Positions 1-8,354 of a stretch of DNA of 64,000 nt are shown here, one piece after another (position 1 is the stretch's first letter; every line of letters starts with the position of its first letter). The translations under genes and the position numbers were made by a program. The notes beneath the pieces are model-generated. The model worked only from the letters and a program-made list of their open reading frames with translations. It ran no database searches and was not told the DNA's origin. Source of the stretch: Cyanobacteriota bacterium. Its GTDB lineage: Bacteria > Cyanobacteriota > Vampirovibrionia > Vampirovibrionales > Vampirovibrionaceae. Location of the stretch: the NCBI GenBank assembly GCA_019751815.1, contig JAIEMW010000001.1, forward strand, positions 1 to 64,000. The letters are read 5' to 3'.

Positions 1-90
1 CCTGGGAAGCCGCCGCCAAAGGGAGACTGTTGGGGCATGCCGAGTCCTGGGAAGCCGCCGCCAAAGGGAGACTGTTGAGGCAGGCCAAGT
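1..90. repeat. 45-nt tandem coding repeat (two full units)
   Basis: Two near-identical 45-nt units lie at 1-45 and 46-90, each encoding 15 residues of the type PFGGGFPGLGMPQQS. A third, diverged unit starts at 91. The array probably continues beyond the window edge. Such in-frame repeats can change copy number by slippage or recombination. Confidence 0.85.
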
Positions 91-245
91 CCTGGGATGC
101 CGCCGCCTTGCATATTGTTGAAAATACTGCCGTTGATCACACCATCGTCTTGGACATCAGCCATCACCATTTGCTGGTACTGCTGCAATAACAAGTTACG
201 GGGCTGTGTCACTTGCTGAGGGTAAAATGACGGGGAATTCAACAT
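1..245 (-). CDS. Partial GDPH-family tandem paralogue (N-terminus only)
   Basis: The start codon is at 245 and the gene runs off the left edge, leaving about 81 residues. The protein begins MLNSPSFYPQQ and then shows the block QQYQQMVMADVQDDG and NGSIFNNMQGGG, which is shared almost unchanged with the two complete paralogues at 552-2234 and 2565-4274. After it come repeats of PFGGGFPGLGMPQQS. The start is supported by a purine-rich stretch (AAGGAGAGA) about 6 nt upstream. The missing part should carry the beta-roll-like centre and the C-terminal module seen in its neighbours; that is inferred. Function unknown; no signal peptide is visible. Confidence 0.8.
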   Translation of the reverse strand, partial: MLNSPSFYPQQVTQPRNLLLQQYQQMVMADVQDDGVINGSIFNNMQGGGIPGLGLPQQSPFGGGFPGLGMPQQSPFGGGFP

Positions 246-408
246 GAATCTCTCCTTGCTCAAATTTTTTCTTGAATAGCTCTCTATCTCTCTAAAGAAG
301 CGTTTTACGATACGCTTTCAAAATCTTTTTCTCTGGGGGGAGTGAGAAATCACTTTTAAAAAGTGAGATTGGAAAATACTCTTACTAAAATAAAACCCAA
401 CGCCTCCT

Positions 409-449
409 AATAATTGTTTTATAAGCTTTAAATATGTATTAACTGTTAC
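409..449 (-). promoter_or_regulatory. Conserved intergenic block ahead of a GDPH-family gene
   Basis: An AT-rich 41-nt block is repeated with few changes at 2425-2465. In both places it lies, in the direction of transcription, after the terminator of the preceding paralogue and roughly 160-190 nt before the next start codon. A TATAAA is present in both copies on the minus strand. I read it as a shared promoter or regulator site that was duplicated with the genes; no clean -35 box is seen. The rest of 246-551 holds only this block and the terminator at 471-505. Confidence 0.4.
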
Positions 450-470
450 CTTTTTTAATGCCTCAAAAAG

Positions 471-505
471 CAACCCCTCCGTCCATTTTGGGAGCGAAGG
501 GGTTG
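471..505 (-). terminator. Intrinsic terminator of the middle GDPH-family gene
   Basis: An 8-bp perfect stem (CAACCCCT at 471-478 with AGGGGTTG at 498-505) is followed, on the minus strand, by CTTTTTG. It lies about 45 nt past the stop codon at 552. The paralogue upstream has an equivalent hairpin with a related CCCAAAA loop at 2488-2520. Confidence 0.75.
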
Positions 506-551
506 AATCTTATTTTCACACAGAGTGAACGGGTTAAGACTGGTTTGGCAA

Positions 552-2234
552 TTATCGGTTGAATGGGTTGGTCCAGTCTTCAAACACGTTTGCTATGCGG
601 TAGTCGGTATAAACTCCGGCGATAGCACCTTGCCCTTGGTTACCAGTACCGGTAACAGTGGTTTGTCCGTCGCGGATGTTTTGGCCGAGTAAACCGTGAG
701 CCAGAACACCGTTCCATTCAGCGCCTTTATTGGTGACATCAATATCTGTATTGATCCACGAGTTGCCGTGGTTGCTGAACTTCATGGTGTATTCTTCGGT
801 GTTGACTTGGAGTGTATTGCCGTTCCAGACAGCGGTTTGTCCGTTGCCAAGATCGTAGGACTTATTGACTTCCATATCAGCACCGTTGATTTGGGCTTTG
901 TTGGTTTCAGCGTTGAGATTGAGTTTCTGGTTGCCGACTTTCACACCCACTTCTTTTTGGTAGGTTTGGCCACCAGAACCGCCAAAACGAGCGTTTACTT
1001 GGACATCACCGTCTTTAACGATGTTGTAGGTTTGTCCGTCTTCGCCCTTTACTTCGTAGGTACGTCCATCAATCTGGAAGTAGGGGTCATTAAATACACG
1101 GGAATGCTCGCCAACAGCGGCACCAAATTTCACGTTCGTGTCGACAATGCCGTCACCGAGGGTTACTTTGGTTCCCTCAGCATTGTGGGTGTAGATGGTT
1201 TTACCGTCAACCGTGGTTTTGGTCCAATCAGACGCTCTGCCTTCCAGGCGGACGATGTCTTTCTCATCACCGGTCACGGTCACATCATTTTTGCCTTTGG
1301 CAGCGACGCGAAGTTCGTCTTGCTCACCGTCGTTACCAAGGTTTACTGTGGCTTTGGTATCTTTGGCACCGTCAATGGTCACGCGGTCTTTACCGGTTCC
1401 AGTATTGATTGTGGCATCGCCTTTTTGAGTGGCAACGAGAACTTCATCAGTACCACCACCGGTACTCACATTGGTGGTGCTATCCGTACTGCGCAGCGTT
1501 ACATTATCTTTACCGCTGCCGAGACGAATGGTATCGGTATTTTTGCTGCCGTTGGTAGTAACGGTATTATCTCCGTTGCCGGCGACAACAATGTTTTTGT
1601 TTTCAGAACCAGACAATGTAGCCGTGTTATTGCCACCTGCTAAATTGGCGTAGTTTCTGTTTTTGGAACCTTCTTGGGTTAAGGTATCATTTCCGTTGAG
1701 GCTATAAACAACATTGGTATTATCTGTTCCGCCTTGTTTAATTTTGTTATCACCGGAGGAACCGAGATCGTAGTTGTAAACGCCATCACCTTTTTGATCG
1801 ATCTCAGACTTGCGGATAGGTGGTTGTGGATAACAGTAGCCACCTTGATTATTTTGACGCTGAGATAACAGTGCGATCAGACGACTTAAAATATCTTGCA
1901 GCCCACCGCCAAATTGGGGAGGCAACTGCTGTTGTGGCATGCCGGGGTAGCCACATCCAAATTGAGGTGGGAATTGAGGGAATTGAGGAAACTGTTGTTG
2001 GGGCATCCCGTAGCCCGGGAAACCACCGAATTGAGGACCACCAAATTGTGGCAACATTTGGGGTGCCAACTGAGGCAGACCGCCCCCTTGCATATTGTTG
2101 AAAATACTGCCGTTGAGAGCCCCATCATCTTGCAAATCAGCCATAACGGCTTGCTGATAACGCTGCATAATGGAATTTTGTGGCTGCATGAATTGAGGTT
2201 GAAGCTGAGATTGGTACATGGAAGGATTTAACAT
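552..2234 (-). CDS. GDPH-family repeat protein, copy with degenerate motif (NDPY)
   Basis: A protein of 560 residues. I start it at 2234 because CCAGGAGAGTTTT gives a good ribosome binding site there and the paralogues also begin with MLN; the frame is open for 16 codons further upstream. Order of parts: the shared block MADLQDDGALNGSIFNNMQ; low-complexity FGGFPGYGMPQQQFPQFP repeats; the block KSEIDQKGDGVYNYDLGSSG; a centre of short N/G/T/D-rich strands (NGNDTL, GSGKDNV, GGGTDEV) that looks like an RTX-type or beta-helix roll; and a C-terminal domain of about 170 residues ending WTNPFNR. Where the neighbour has GDPH this copy has NDPY (1080-1091), so self-cleavage of the D-P bond is doubtful. 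No signal peptide. Role unknown; an exported surface or host-interaction protein is an inference. Confidence 0.85.
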   Translation of the reverse strand: MLNPSMYQSQLQPQFMQPQNSIMQRYQQAVMADLQDDGALNGSIFNNMQGGGLPQLAPQMLPQFGGPQFGGFPGYGMPQQQFPQFPQFPPQFGCGYPGMPQQQLPPQFGGGLQDILSRLIALLSQRQNNQGGYCYPQPPIRKSEIDQKGDGVYNYDLGSSGDNKIKQGGTDNTNVVYSLNGNDTLTQEGSKNRNYANLAGGNNTATLSGSENKNIVVAGNGDNTVTTNGSKNTDTIRLGSGKDNVTLRSTDSTTNVSTGGGTDEVLVATQKGDATINTGTGKDRVTIDGAKDTKATVNLGNDGEQDELRVAAKGKNDVTVTGDEKDIVRLEGRASDWTKTTVDGKTIYTHNAEGTKVTLGDGIVDTNVKFGAAVGEHSRVFNDPYFQIDGRTYEVKGEDGQTYNIVKDGDVQVNARFGGSGGQTYQKEVGVKVGNQKLNLNAETNKAQINGADMEVNKSYDLGNGQTAVWNGNTLQVNTEEYTMKFSNHGNSWINTDIDVTNKGAEWNGVLAHGLLGQNIRDGQTTVTGTGNQGQGAIAGVYTDYRIANVFEDWTNPFNR

Positions 2235-2424
2235 AAAACTCTCCTGGCTTGGATTCAAGCGCGCTATCTTGCTCTCTATCAAAATTAAATTGTGTTATTA
2301 GAAAGAATGGAATTTGGAATGAGAATCAGGAATTTGAAAAAATAGAATCGAACTTTTTGCTTGCTTGGAATTTTTGGCTTGTAGAACTTGTATATAGATA
2401 TAGAAATAAAAACCAGAGCAAATT

Positions 2425-2465
2425 AATAATTGTTTTATATTTCATAAATATGTATAAATTGTTAC
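2425..2465 (-). promoter_or_regulatory. Second copy of the conserved intergenic block
   Basis: Matches 409-449 over 41 nt with a handful of substitutions and lies in the equivalent place upstream of the paralogue starting at 2234. Conservation outside the coding region suggests a promoter or operator, or a recent duplication that included the flanks. The rest of 2235-2564 shows only the terminator at 2488-2520. Confidence 0.4.
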
Positions 2466-2487
2466 TTAGTGATTATGTTGGAAACAC

Positions 2488-2520
2488 AAACCCCCTGTGC
2501 CTTTTGGGTACAGAGGGTTT
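2488..2520 (-). terminator. Intrinsic terminator of the GDPH copy
   Basis: An 11-bp stem with one G-U pair (2488-2498 with 2510-2520) lies 45 nt past the stop at 2565. The minus-strand tail is GTGTTTCC, which is a weak T tract, so termination may be partial. Confidence 0.65.
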
Positions 2521-2564
2521 GAATGTATTCACATCATGTGAACTGGCAGATTGTGCTTTGACGA

Positions 2565-4274
2565 TTAGCGGTTGAAAGGATTGGTCCAGTCCGCAAATAC
2601 GTCGGCTGCTTCATACTGACGGTAGTTGCCGGCGATAGCCCCGGTTCCTTGTTGATCTGTTGCCGAGACAACGGTTTGTCCGTCGCGGATGTTTTGGCCG
2701 AGTAAACCGTGAGCGAGTACGCCGTTCCATTCAGCACCTTTGGAAGTCACATCAACGTAGCTGTCAATGTAAGTTCCGCGGGATACAAACTGCATGGTGT
2801 ACTCTTCAGTGTTTACTTGGAGCGTACTGCCGTTCCAAACAGCGGTTTGCCCGTTGCCGATATCGTAGGATTTGTTGACTTCCATATCAGCACCATTGAT
2901 TTGGGCTTTGCCCGTTTCAGCATTGAGGTTGAGTCTTTGGTTGCCCACTTTGACACCAATCTCTTTCTGAACGGTGGCTGTTGGTCCCCAGGCGCCAAAA
3001 CGGGAGTTGACCTGAAGATCACCGTCTTTGATGATGTTGTAGGTTTTACCGTTTTCGCCTTGGACGTCGTACATATGGCCGTCGATAATGAAGTGAGGGT
3101 CACCCACGACTTGGGAATGTTCGCCCACAGCGGCCCCAAATTTCACGTTGGTGTCGACAATGCCGTCACCGAGCGTTACTTTGGTCCCTTCAGTATTGTG
3201 GGTATAGACTACTTTTCCGTCGACCGTGGTTTTGGTCCATTCGCTGGCTCTGCCTTCTAGGCGGACGATGTCTTTGTTATCACCTGTGACGATCACATCG
3301 TTTTTGCCTTTGGCGGCCACACGGAGCTCATCCTGCACACCATCGTTGCCGAGGTTCACAGTGGCTTTGGTATCTTTGGCGCCGTCAATGGTAACACGGT
3401 CGCTACCGGTTCCAGCATTGACAGTGACAGTACCTTTGTCTGTGGCAACGCGGACTTCGTCACTACCGCCACCGGTGCTTACGTTGGAGGTGCTATCAGT
3501 GCTGCGCAGAGTCACGTTGTCGGTACCACTACCAAGACGGATGGTATCGGTGTTTTTACTGCCGTTTGTGGAGACGGTGTTGTTTCCACTGCCAGCAACG
3601 ACGGTGTTTTTGTTTTCAGAACCAGACAATGTAGCGGTGTTATTGCCACCTGCTAAATTGGCGTAGTTTCTGTTTTTCGACCCATCTTGGGTTAAAGTGT
3701 CGTTACCGTTGAGGCTGTAAACCACGTTGGTATTATTGGTTCCGCCTTGTTTAATTTTGTTATCACCGGAAGAACCAAGATCGTAGTTGTAAACGCCATC
3801 ACCTTTTTGGTCGATCTCAGATTTGCGAACCGGAGGTTGAGGCCCACAGTTTCCGCCCTGTTGCTGCATCAATAAGGAGAGTAAGCGGCTGAGTATATCT
3901 TGAATACCGCCACCGAATTGAGGAGGCTGTTGCGGATAAATGGGGAACAGTCCGGGTAATTGGGGTTGACCGAACCCGGGGAAACCACCAAATTGAGGTG
4001 GCATTTGAGGGGGGAATTGGGGCATACCCATTCCTTGGAAACCGCCGAATTGAGGTGGCATTTGAGGGGGGAATTGGGGCAAACCCATTCCTGGGAAACC
4101 GCCAAATTGAGGTGGCATTTGAGGGGGTAATTGAGGCAGGCCGCCACCTTGCATATTGTTGAAGATACTGCCGTTGATCACACCATCATCACGAAGGTCT
4201 GCCATGACAGCCTGTTGATATTGCTGAAGTAATGGATTCGCTTGCGGCATCTGCATGCCGGGATAATTGAGCAT
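2565..4274 (-). CDS. GDPH-family repeat protein with canonical GDPH self-cleavage motif
   Basis: 569 residues, preceded by GAGAGGAG about 10 nt before the ATG. Residues 25-45 are the shared MAD/NGSIFNNMQGGG block. Residues 46-125 hold three 19-residue repeats of the type GGFPGMGLPQFPPQMPPQF. Residues 150-180 are the near-invariant KSEIDQKGDG region, 185-340 the Gly/Asn/Thr/Asp beta-roll-like centre, and 385-569 the C-terminal module. That module opens with GDPHFIIDG, GDPH being residues 391-394 (3093-3104). GDPH with cleavage between D and P is known from the DUF1521 metal-inducible autocleavage module of rhizobial NopE effectors and from VWD domains of mucins. By analogy this protein may cut itself, probably depending on calcium. 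The family assignment is by motif only. Substrate and location are unknown. Confidence 0.85.
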   Translation of the reverse strand: MLNYPGMQMPQANPLLQQYQQAVMADLRDDGVINGSIFNNMQGGGLPQLPPQMPPQFGGFPGMGLPQFPPQMPPQFGGFQGMGMPQFPPQMPPQFGGFPGFGQPQLPGLFPIYPQQPPQFGGGIQDILSRLLSLLMQQQGGNCGPQPPVRKSEIDQKGDGVYNYDLGSSGDNKIKQGGTNNTNVVYSLNGNDTLTQDGSKNRNYANLAGGNNTATLSGSENKNTVVAGSGNNTVSTNGSKNTDTIRLGSGTDNVTLRSTDSTSNVSTGGGSDEVRVATDKGTVTVNAGTGSDRVTIDGAKDTKATVNLGNDGVQDELRVAAKGKNDVIVTGDNKDIVRLEGRASEWTKTTVDGKVVYTHNTEGTKVTLGDGIVDTNVKFGAAVGEHSQVVGDPHFIIDGHMYDVQGENGKTYNIIKDGDLQVNSRFGAWGPTATVQKEIGVKVGNQRLNLNAETGKAQINGADMEVNKSYDIGNGQTAVWNGSTLQVNTEEYTMQFVSRGTYIDSYVDVTSKGAEWNGVLAHGLLGQNIRDGQTVVSATDQQGTGAIAGNYRQYEAADVFADWTNPFNR

Positions 4275-4504
4275 TGATTGCTACTCCTCTCTTCCGAAAA
4301 GAGTCCTTAGTTCGTTTTGGCTTGAGGAACACGAAAAGGACATTTGGACTAATGTGATATACGAAAATAAAAACAAACAAAATATTAAGATTGCCTCTGC
4401 CTCTCACAAGCTTCATCATTTGTTACAAAATCACCCTGTCTGGATACCCTTTCAATGGGCTGTTTTTAGCCCATATCGTGATATTACTGGGGAAAAAATT
4501 GTAA

Positions 4505-5602
4505 TTAATCCGCTCTATTCAATGGCGATTCGGGCTTTCTCAAGAGCAAATAGGTGGCCTGAGTGAAATTGGGTGGCTCAAATGCTGGATTGGTCGTAAA
4601 ACGTCTTTTGGTGAGGAGTTCCAACCCCCGCGTTTGGAAAGAGTGTGCCCAATCGTTAATGCTTCTATACTGACACGGCATGCTTTGCTTACTGGGATCA
4701 TTTTCCATCACGTCATAAAAAAAGCTGTCTACCAAGCGGTTAAAAATAAAAACACTGGGATCGCTCCCGTCGACTTCTCGCACCAGCAGCAATCCACCCG
4801 GTTTTAATACCCGGACCATTTCGTCCATCATCGCTTCTGGATTTTGAACGTGATGCAGGACCATCAGCGAGCTTACCAGATCCTGAGAAGCATCTTTTAC
4901 GGGGAACGTGACACCGTCATAGTAATGAATAGGGACAGAACTGCCAGAAGCACTTTCTTCTCTTTTTTCTTTTGCTGTTATTTCTGCAGAGGCAATTTCT
5001 AAGCCCATCACATGGCGGGGATTCAGTCCCAGCGATTCGGTCAGTTTTTGGGTAATGTCGGCATCACCACAGCCAATATCTAGGTAACGCATGTTGGCGG
5101 TGTTGGCAACGCCGGATCCCCAATCTGGCGGGAATTGCCCTGGAGCAAATTGATCAAGTAACTGCAAAATTTCCCCAGTTCTCAGCACAGCTCTGTTTGC
5201 CAGAAGCAGTTGTTTTCCGCTGGCTATATCTGGAGAATGAGCTTTTTTAGCTAAAACTTCTGGGGCTAATATCTCTCTTGCGCTGGTGACAAAATCGCTG
5301 TGTGAAAAATCAGGGTGACGCAGTTGTTGAAACCGCTGAAGTATCGCTGAAGCGAGTTCTGGATTATGGCGGTACAGTCCACGCTCCCAGAATTGTCTGA
5401 GCCAAGTCTGAATTTTGCGGTGGAAAAAACCCTGTTTGAAATCTGCCGGTATCTGACCAGTAATCACGATTTCTGGTGACGCAGGGGCTTTGGGCGAACG
5501 CGATTTTTTGCCAGCAAACGGAATATACTGCTGCTGAGGACGCGAGTATGCCGGAGCAGTGTATGCAGCAGAAGTGAATGTAGCAGAACTGGGCCGTTGC
5601 AT
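4505..5602 (-). CDS. SAM-dependent class I methyltransferase
   Basis: 365 residues. The SAM-binding motif I is MRYLDIGCGDADITQKL (about 171-187), the acidic second motif MGLEIASAE follows, and a methyltransferase-11 type core contains LMVLHHVQNPEAMMDE and VRVLKPGGLLLVREVDG. The first 45 residues are Pro/Ser/Ala/Tyr-rich and contain QQYIPFAGKKS, similar to the N-terminal F-[SA] motif of several hypothetical proteins in this window. No clear ribosome binding site precedes 5602, and a TATACT lies only 3 nt before the ATG, so the true start could be further in. It lies 67 nt downstream of speB and may be co-transcribed. Substrate unknown. Confidence 0.8.
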   Translation of the reverse strand: MQRPSSATFTSAAYTAPAYSRPQQQYIPFAGKKSRSPKAPASPEIVITGQIPADFKQGFFHRKIQTWLRQFWERGLYRHNPELASAILQRFQQLRHPDFSHSDFVTSAREILAPEVLAKKAHSPDIASGKQLLLANRAVLRTGEILQLLDQFAPGQFPPDWGSGVANTANMRYLDIGCGDADITQKLTESLGLNPRHVMGLEIASAEITAKEKREESASGSSVPIHYYDGVTFPVKDASQDLVSSLMVLHHVQNPEAMMDEMVRVLKPGGLLLVREVDGSDPSVFIFNRLVDSFFYDVMENDPSKQSMPCQYRSINDWAHSFQTRGLELLTKRRFTTNPAFEPPNFTQATYLLLRKPESPLNRAD

Positions 5603-5669
5603 CAGAGTATAAAATCCCCCGCCCCATGGAATTGAATAATAGTAATAGCGAATGATATTGATATCAAGT

Positions 5670-6515
5670 TTAAAGCAGTAGCAGTTCTCGAATCACCTTG
5701 GTTGCCACAGCAGTCGACACGCCAGAAGCATCATAATGTGGTGCTAACTCCACCACATCCATGCCCACCCGGTTAAGCGGTTTCAAAAGATCGAACCAGT
5801 TGATTAATTCACTAAAACCAAGCCCACCCGGTTCTGGGGTGCCAGTTCCCGGGAGAACACTGGGGTCCAGTACATCCAAATCCACAGTGATAAAAACAGG
5901 ACGCCCCTCAACGCGGTGCTTTTTCCGCTGCCAGTCAGCGGCATCAGTCACCAAAGTCTCGTGAGCACGCATCCAGGCAAATTCATCGGCTGGGGCAGAA
6001 CGAATTCCAATTTGCAGAATCCGCTCTGGGCCGGTTAACTCAGCAATGCGTCTGAGTACTGTCGCGTGGGAAAGACGCTCCCCAAGATAGTCTTCTCGCA
6101 TATCCCCGTGGGCGTCAAAATGGACAATGGCCAGATCGGGGTACTTCTCAATATAAGCCTGTATCACCGGAAAGGTAACCAGGTGTTCCCCGCCAATTCC
6201 TAACCAACGTTTGTTGGCAGCCAGTGTTTCTTTCGCTGCCTTTTGGATCAGCGCCAGTGAGGCATCCCGGTTGCCAAAGGGCAGTTCCAGATCACCGGCA
6301 TCAAAAAAAGAAACACTAGCGAAATCTTTGTCTTGACGTGCTGAATAAGACTCTAACCCCCAGGAAGCTTGCCGAATGAGTTCTGGAGCAAAGCGAGAGC
6401 CGGGCCGGTATGAACACGTCCCGTCGTACGGCAGCCCAACCATCACCCAGTCTGCCTGATTAAAATCCTGACAGGCTCCCATCCATTCTCTGGATAAGAA
6501 AGGGCCGCTTAACAC
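5670..6515 (-). CDS. speB: Agmatinase (ureohydrolase)
   Basis: 281 residues, normal for the family. It hydrolyses agmatine to putrescine and urea. The manganese ligands of the arginase/agmatinase fold are all visible: GGEH (about residues 107-110), DAHGDMRED and TVDLDVLDPS, followed by the family signature PGTGTPEPGGL. The start is a GTG that overlaps the 3' end of speE by 7 nt, so the two are translationally coupled. It is the last gene of the speD-speD'-speE-speB operon and supplies putrescine for SpeE. It implies an agmatine source; see the second SpeD. Confidence 0.95.
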   Translation of the reverse strand: MLSGPFLSREWMGACQDFNQADWVMVGLPYDGTCSYRPGSRFAPELIRQASWGLESYSARQDKDFASVSFFDAGDLELPFGNRDASLALIQKAAKETLAANKRWLGIGGEHLVTFPVIQAYIEKYPDLAIVHFDAHGDMREDYLGERLSHATVLRRIAELTGPERILQIGIRSAPADEFAWMRAHETLVTDAADWQRKKHRVEGRPVFITVDLDVLDPSVLPGTGTPEPGGLGFSELINWFDLLKPLNRVGMDVVELAPHYDASGVSTAVATKVIRELLLL

Positions 6516-7402
6516 AAAGAGAGACTTCCTGGTGAAACTTCCTGCGTCGCCTCTGAAACCAGAGACTGAATAAAATTGGGCAGGACGAAGCTGGCTTCTC
6601 GGATTCCTTGGTTAAAGTACTGGGTGTGTTTCTCTATGCTTTGCGCCAAAAGTTGTTGTGTGGCACCATTGGGTTGGATACTCTCGCTACAGTATGCCCA
6701 GCTCCAGTAGCCACCGGGATAGGTAGGAATTGTTGCAATATAAGGTTTTACAATGGGGAAAACCTGGTTCAAGAGCCTGTAAACAAGTTGAAAGGAACGT
6801 CGCTGGGCCATTGGCGATTCGCTCTGATTGACCATGATACCGCCGGGCTTCAGGGCAGCCTTTACGTTTTGGTAGAAGGCTTCAGTAAATAAGCCTTCTC
6901 CAGGGCCCACAGGGTCAGAAGAATCAATTAAAATCGCGTCAAATGCATTTTTCTGGGTCGCAATGTATTCAATACCGTCTCTCACCAAGGTTGTTACCTT
7001 GGGACTGTCAAAAACATGCGCCATCGAAGGTAAAAACTGCTTGCAAACATCAATCACCAGCCCGTCAATCTCGCAGACGACGACTTCTTGGACACTGGGA
7101 TGTTTTAGTACCTCACGGGCAGTGCCGCCGTCTCCCCCACCAATCACCAAAACCCGCTCGGGTGGGCGCTCAAGACTGAGAAGGGGAATATGGGCAATCA
7201 TCTCATGGTAGATAAATTCATCCCGCTCAGTGGTCTGCACCAGGTCGTCTAACAGCAGCATACGTCCGTAGGCAACAGTATCTACCACGGTCACCTTTTG
7301 GAAGTCGGATTGCCCTTCAAACAGGGTTTCCGTGATTTGGTAACCGTTGCGAAAACTGCCGTCGGGGGCTTCTTCATATCGATACTGTTGATCGCGACTC
7401 AT
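6509..7402 (-). CDS. speE: Spermidine synthase (polyamine aminopropyltransferase)
   Basis: 297 residues from the ATG at 7402, which overlaps the stop of the preceding gene by 4 nt (ATGA); the frame stays open to 7441. It transfers the aminopropyl group of decarboxylated SAM to putrescine. The SAM-fold motif RVLVIGGGDGGTAREV, the acidic CEIDGLVIDVC, the catalytic-site stretch DSSDPVGPGEGLF and the family motif LKPGGIMVNQSESP are present, and GGYWSWAYCS near the C-terminus is typical. Third gene of the polyamine operon, coupled on both sides. Confidence 0.95.
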   Translation of the reverse strand: MSRDQQYRYEEAPDGSFRNGYQITETLFEGQSDFQKVTVVDTVAYGRMLLLDDLVQTTERDEFIYHEMIAHIPLLSLERPPERVLVIGGGDGGTAREVLKHPSVQEVVVCEIDGLVIDVCKQFLPSMAHVFDSPKVTTLVRDGIEYIATQKNAFDAILIDSSDPVGPGEGLFTEAFYQNVKAALKPGGIMVNQSESPMAQRRSFQLVYRLLNQVFPIVKPYIATIPTYPGGYWSWAYCSESIQPNGATQQLLAQSIEKHTQYFNQGIREASFVLPNFIQSLVSEATQEVSPGSLSLC

Positions 7403-7893
7403 TGCAGTGTGGGGACTTTCCAGTGGGGTGCTGTCTGGCATTGTCCGGAAAGATTCTCACTTCGTGGAAAGCCAACACCGCGGGTGGCCATATGGCGGTC
7501 GTACTCTTTTACTTCAAAGGCTTCAGTAATAAATTGCACAGCGGCTTCCACATTAAATTGCTTGCAGCTGAACAGATCGAAAAAGAAGTAATCTTTTTCC
7601 GTAAAGGAGTGAAAGGTGAGATGTGATTCGGCAATGATCACCACACCGGTGACACCTTTGTCTTCTGGCACAAGCCCACTGTAGGGGAATACGTAGGGTT
7701 GTGTGATTTTGGTCATTCCGATGGCCTCTGGTAATGAGTTGAGGACATCAAAGACGTATTGGAGATTGCTGATCTTCTCTGGGTTGCATCCCCGGCAATC
7801 TAACATCAGGTGTGGACCAAATTCCTGTGTTTGCGAGGGATTGCTTGTTACGATAGTCGATTCTCTCGGTTTGATTTGGGTTGTCGCAGTCAT
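7399..7893 (-). CDS. Second SpeD-type pyruvoyl decarboxylase; possible arginine or ornithine decarboxylase
   Basis: 164 residues. The processing site is [13 protein letters not shown] with Glu89-Ser90; Ser90 would become the pyruvoyl group. His95 and Cys110 (FDLFSCK) match the catalytic residues of bacterial SAM decarboxylase. The protein differs from its neighbour: it has an N-terminal extension, [15 protein letters not shown], a [13 protein letters not shown] segment, and HSFTE in place of HTWPE. It starts in a 4-nt overlap with the upstream speD and ends in a 4-nt overlap with speE. SpeD paralogues that decarboxylate ornithine or arginine are known in bacteria. Since the operon has an agmatinase and no other arginine decarboxylase is in the window, that role is plausible here but is an inference. 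A SAM decarboxylase or a regulatory partner of the first SpeD are alternatives. Confidence 0.85.
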   Translation of the reverse strand: MTATTQIKPRESTIVTSNPSQTQEFGPHLMLDCRGCNPEKISNLQYVFDVLNSLPEAIGMTKITQPYVFPYSGLVPEDKGVTGVVIIAESHLTFHSFTEKDYFFFDLFSCKQFNVEAAVQFITEAFEVKEYDRHMATRGVGFPRSENLSGQCQTAPHWKVPTLQ

Positions 7894-8354
7894 GTCTCAG
7901 CCTCCCCTCCATCTGCCAATACAAATTCTTTCTTGTGGGTCTTTAAGGTAAAGGGCCCTTTCACCATCTGTTTGGTGTCTTGGTTCATCAGGCCCCGGTT
8001 TAGTTCTGAATAAAAGGTTGTGCCAGCGGATAACGCTTTTTTAAGGTACTCATAAGCCACTTCTGGATTACACGTATCACCACAGGTAAACAGGTCGACA
8101 GCGGCATAGCCAAATTCTGGCCAGGTGTGGATGGCCAAATGAGATTCTGCAATAATCACAACACCACTGACCCCGTATGGGCTAAAGAGGTGAAAGTTTT
8201 GTTGAACAATGGTAGCCCCACAAGCACGGGCAGCATTGCACATTTCGTCTTCAATTAGTTTGGGATTGTTGAGGATATTAGAATCACAGTCATAAAACTC
8301 GGCCAAAAGGTGTCGGCCTAGGTTAAAGACTGTGTGTTCAGAAGTTTTAGGCAA
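7890..8354 (-). CDS. speD: S-adenosylmethionine decarboxylase proenzyme
   Basis: 154 residues, slightly longer than the 120-130 usual for the class 1B family. The motif [20 protein letters not shown] is canonical: Glu70-Ser71 is the self-cleavage site that gives the pyruvoyl group, His76 and Cys91 (DLFTCGD) are the processing and proton-donor residues. It makes decarboxylated SAM for spermidine synthase. It is the first gene of the operon and starts with TTG; AGAGGG lies about 9 nt upstream. Confidence 0.93.
   Translation of the reverse strand: MPKTSEHTVFNLGRHLLAEFYDCDSNILNNPKLIEDEMCNAARACGATIVQQNFHLFSPYGVSGVVIIAESHLAIHTWPEFGYAAVDLFTCGDTCNPEVAYEYLKKALSAGTTFYSELNRGLMNQDTKQMVKGPFTLKTHKKEFVLADGGEAET

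Noticed and set aside
696..1643. Long plus-strand open frame of 315 codons
   Set aside because: It is antisense to the GDPH-family gene at 552-2234, has no ribosome binding site, and exists because the gene's repetitive Gly/Asn/Thr codons avoid stops in this frame. The same happens at 2709-3260 in the paralogue.
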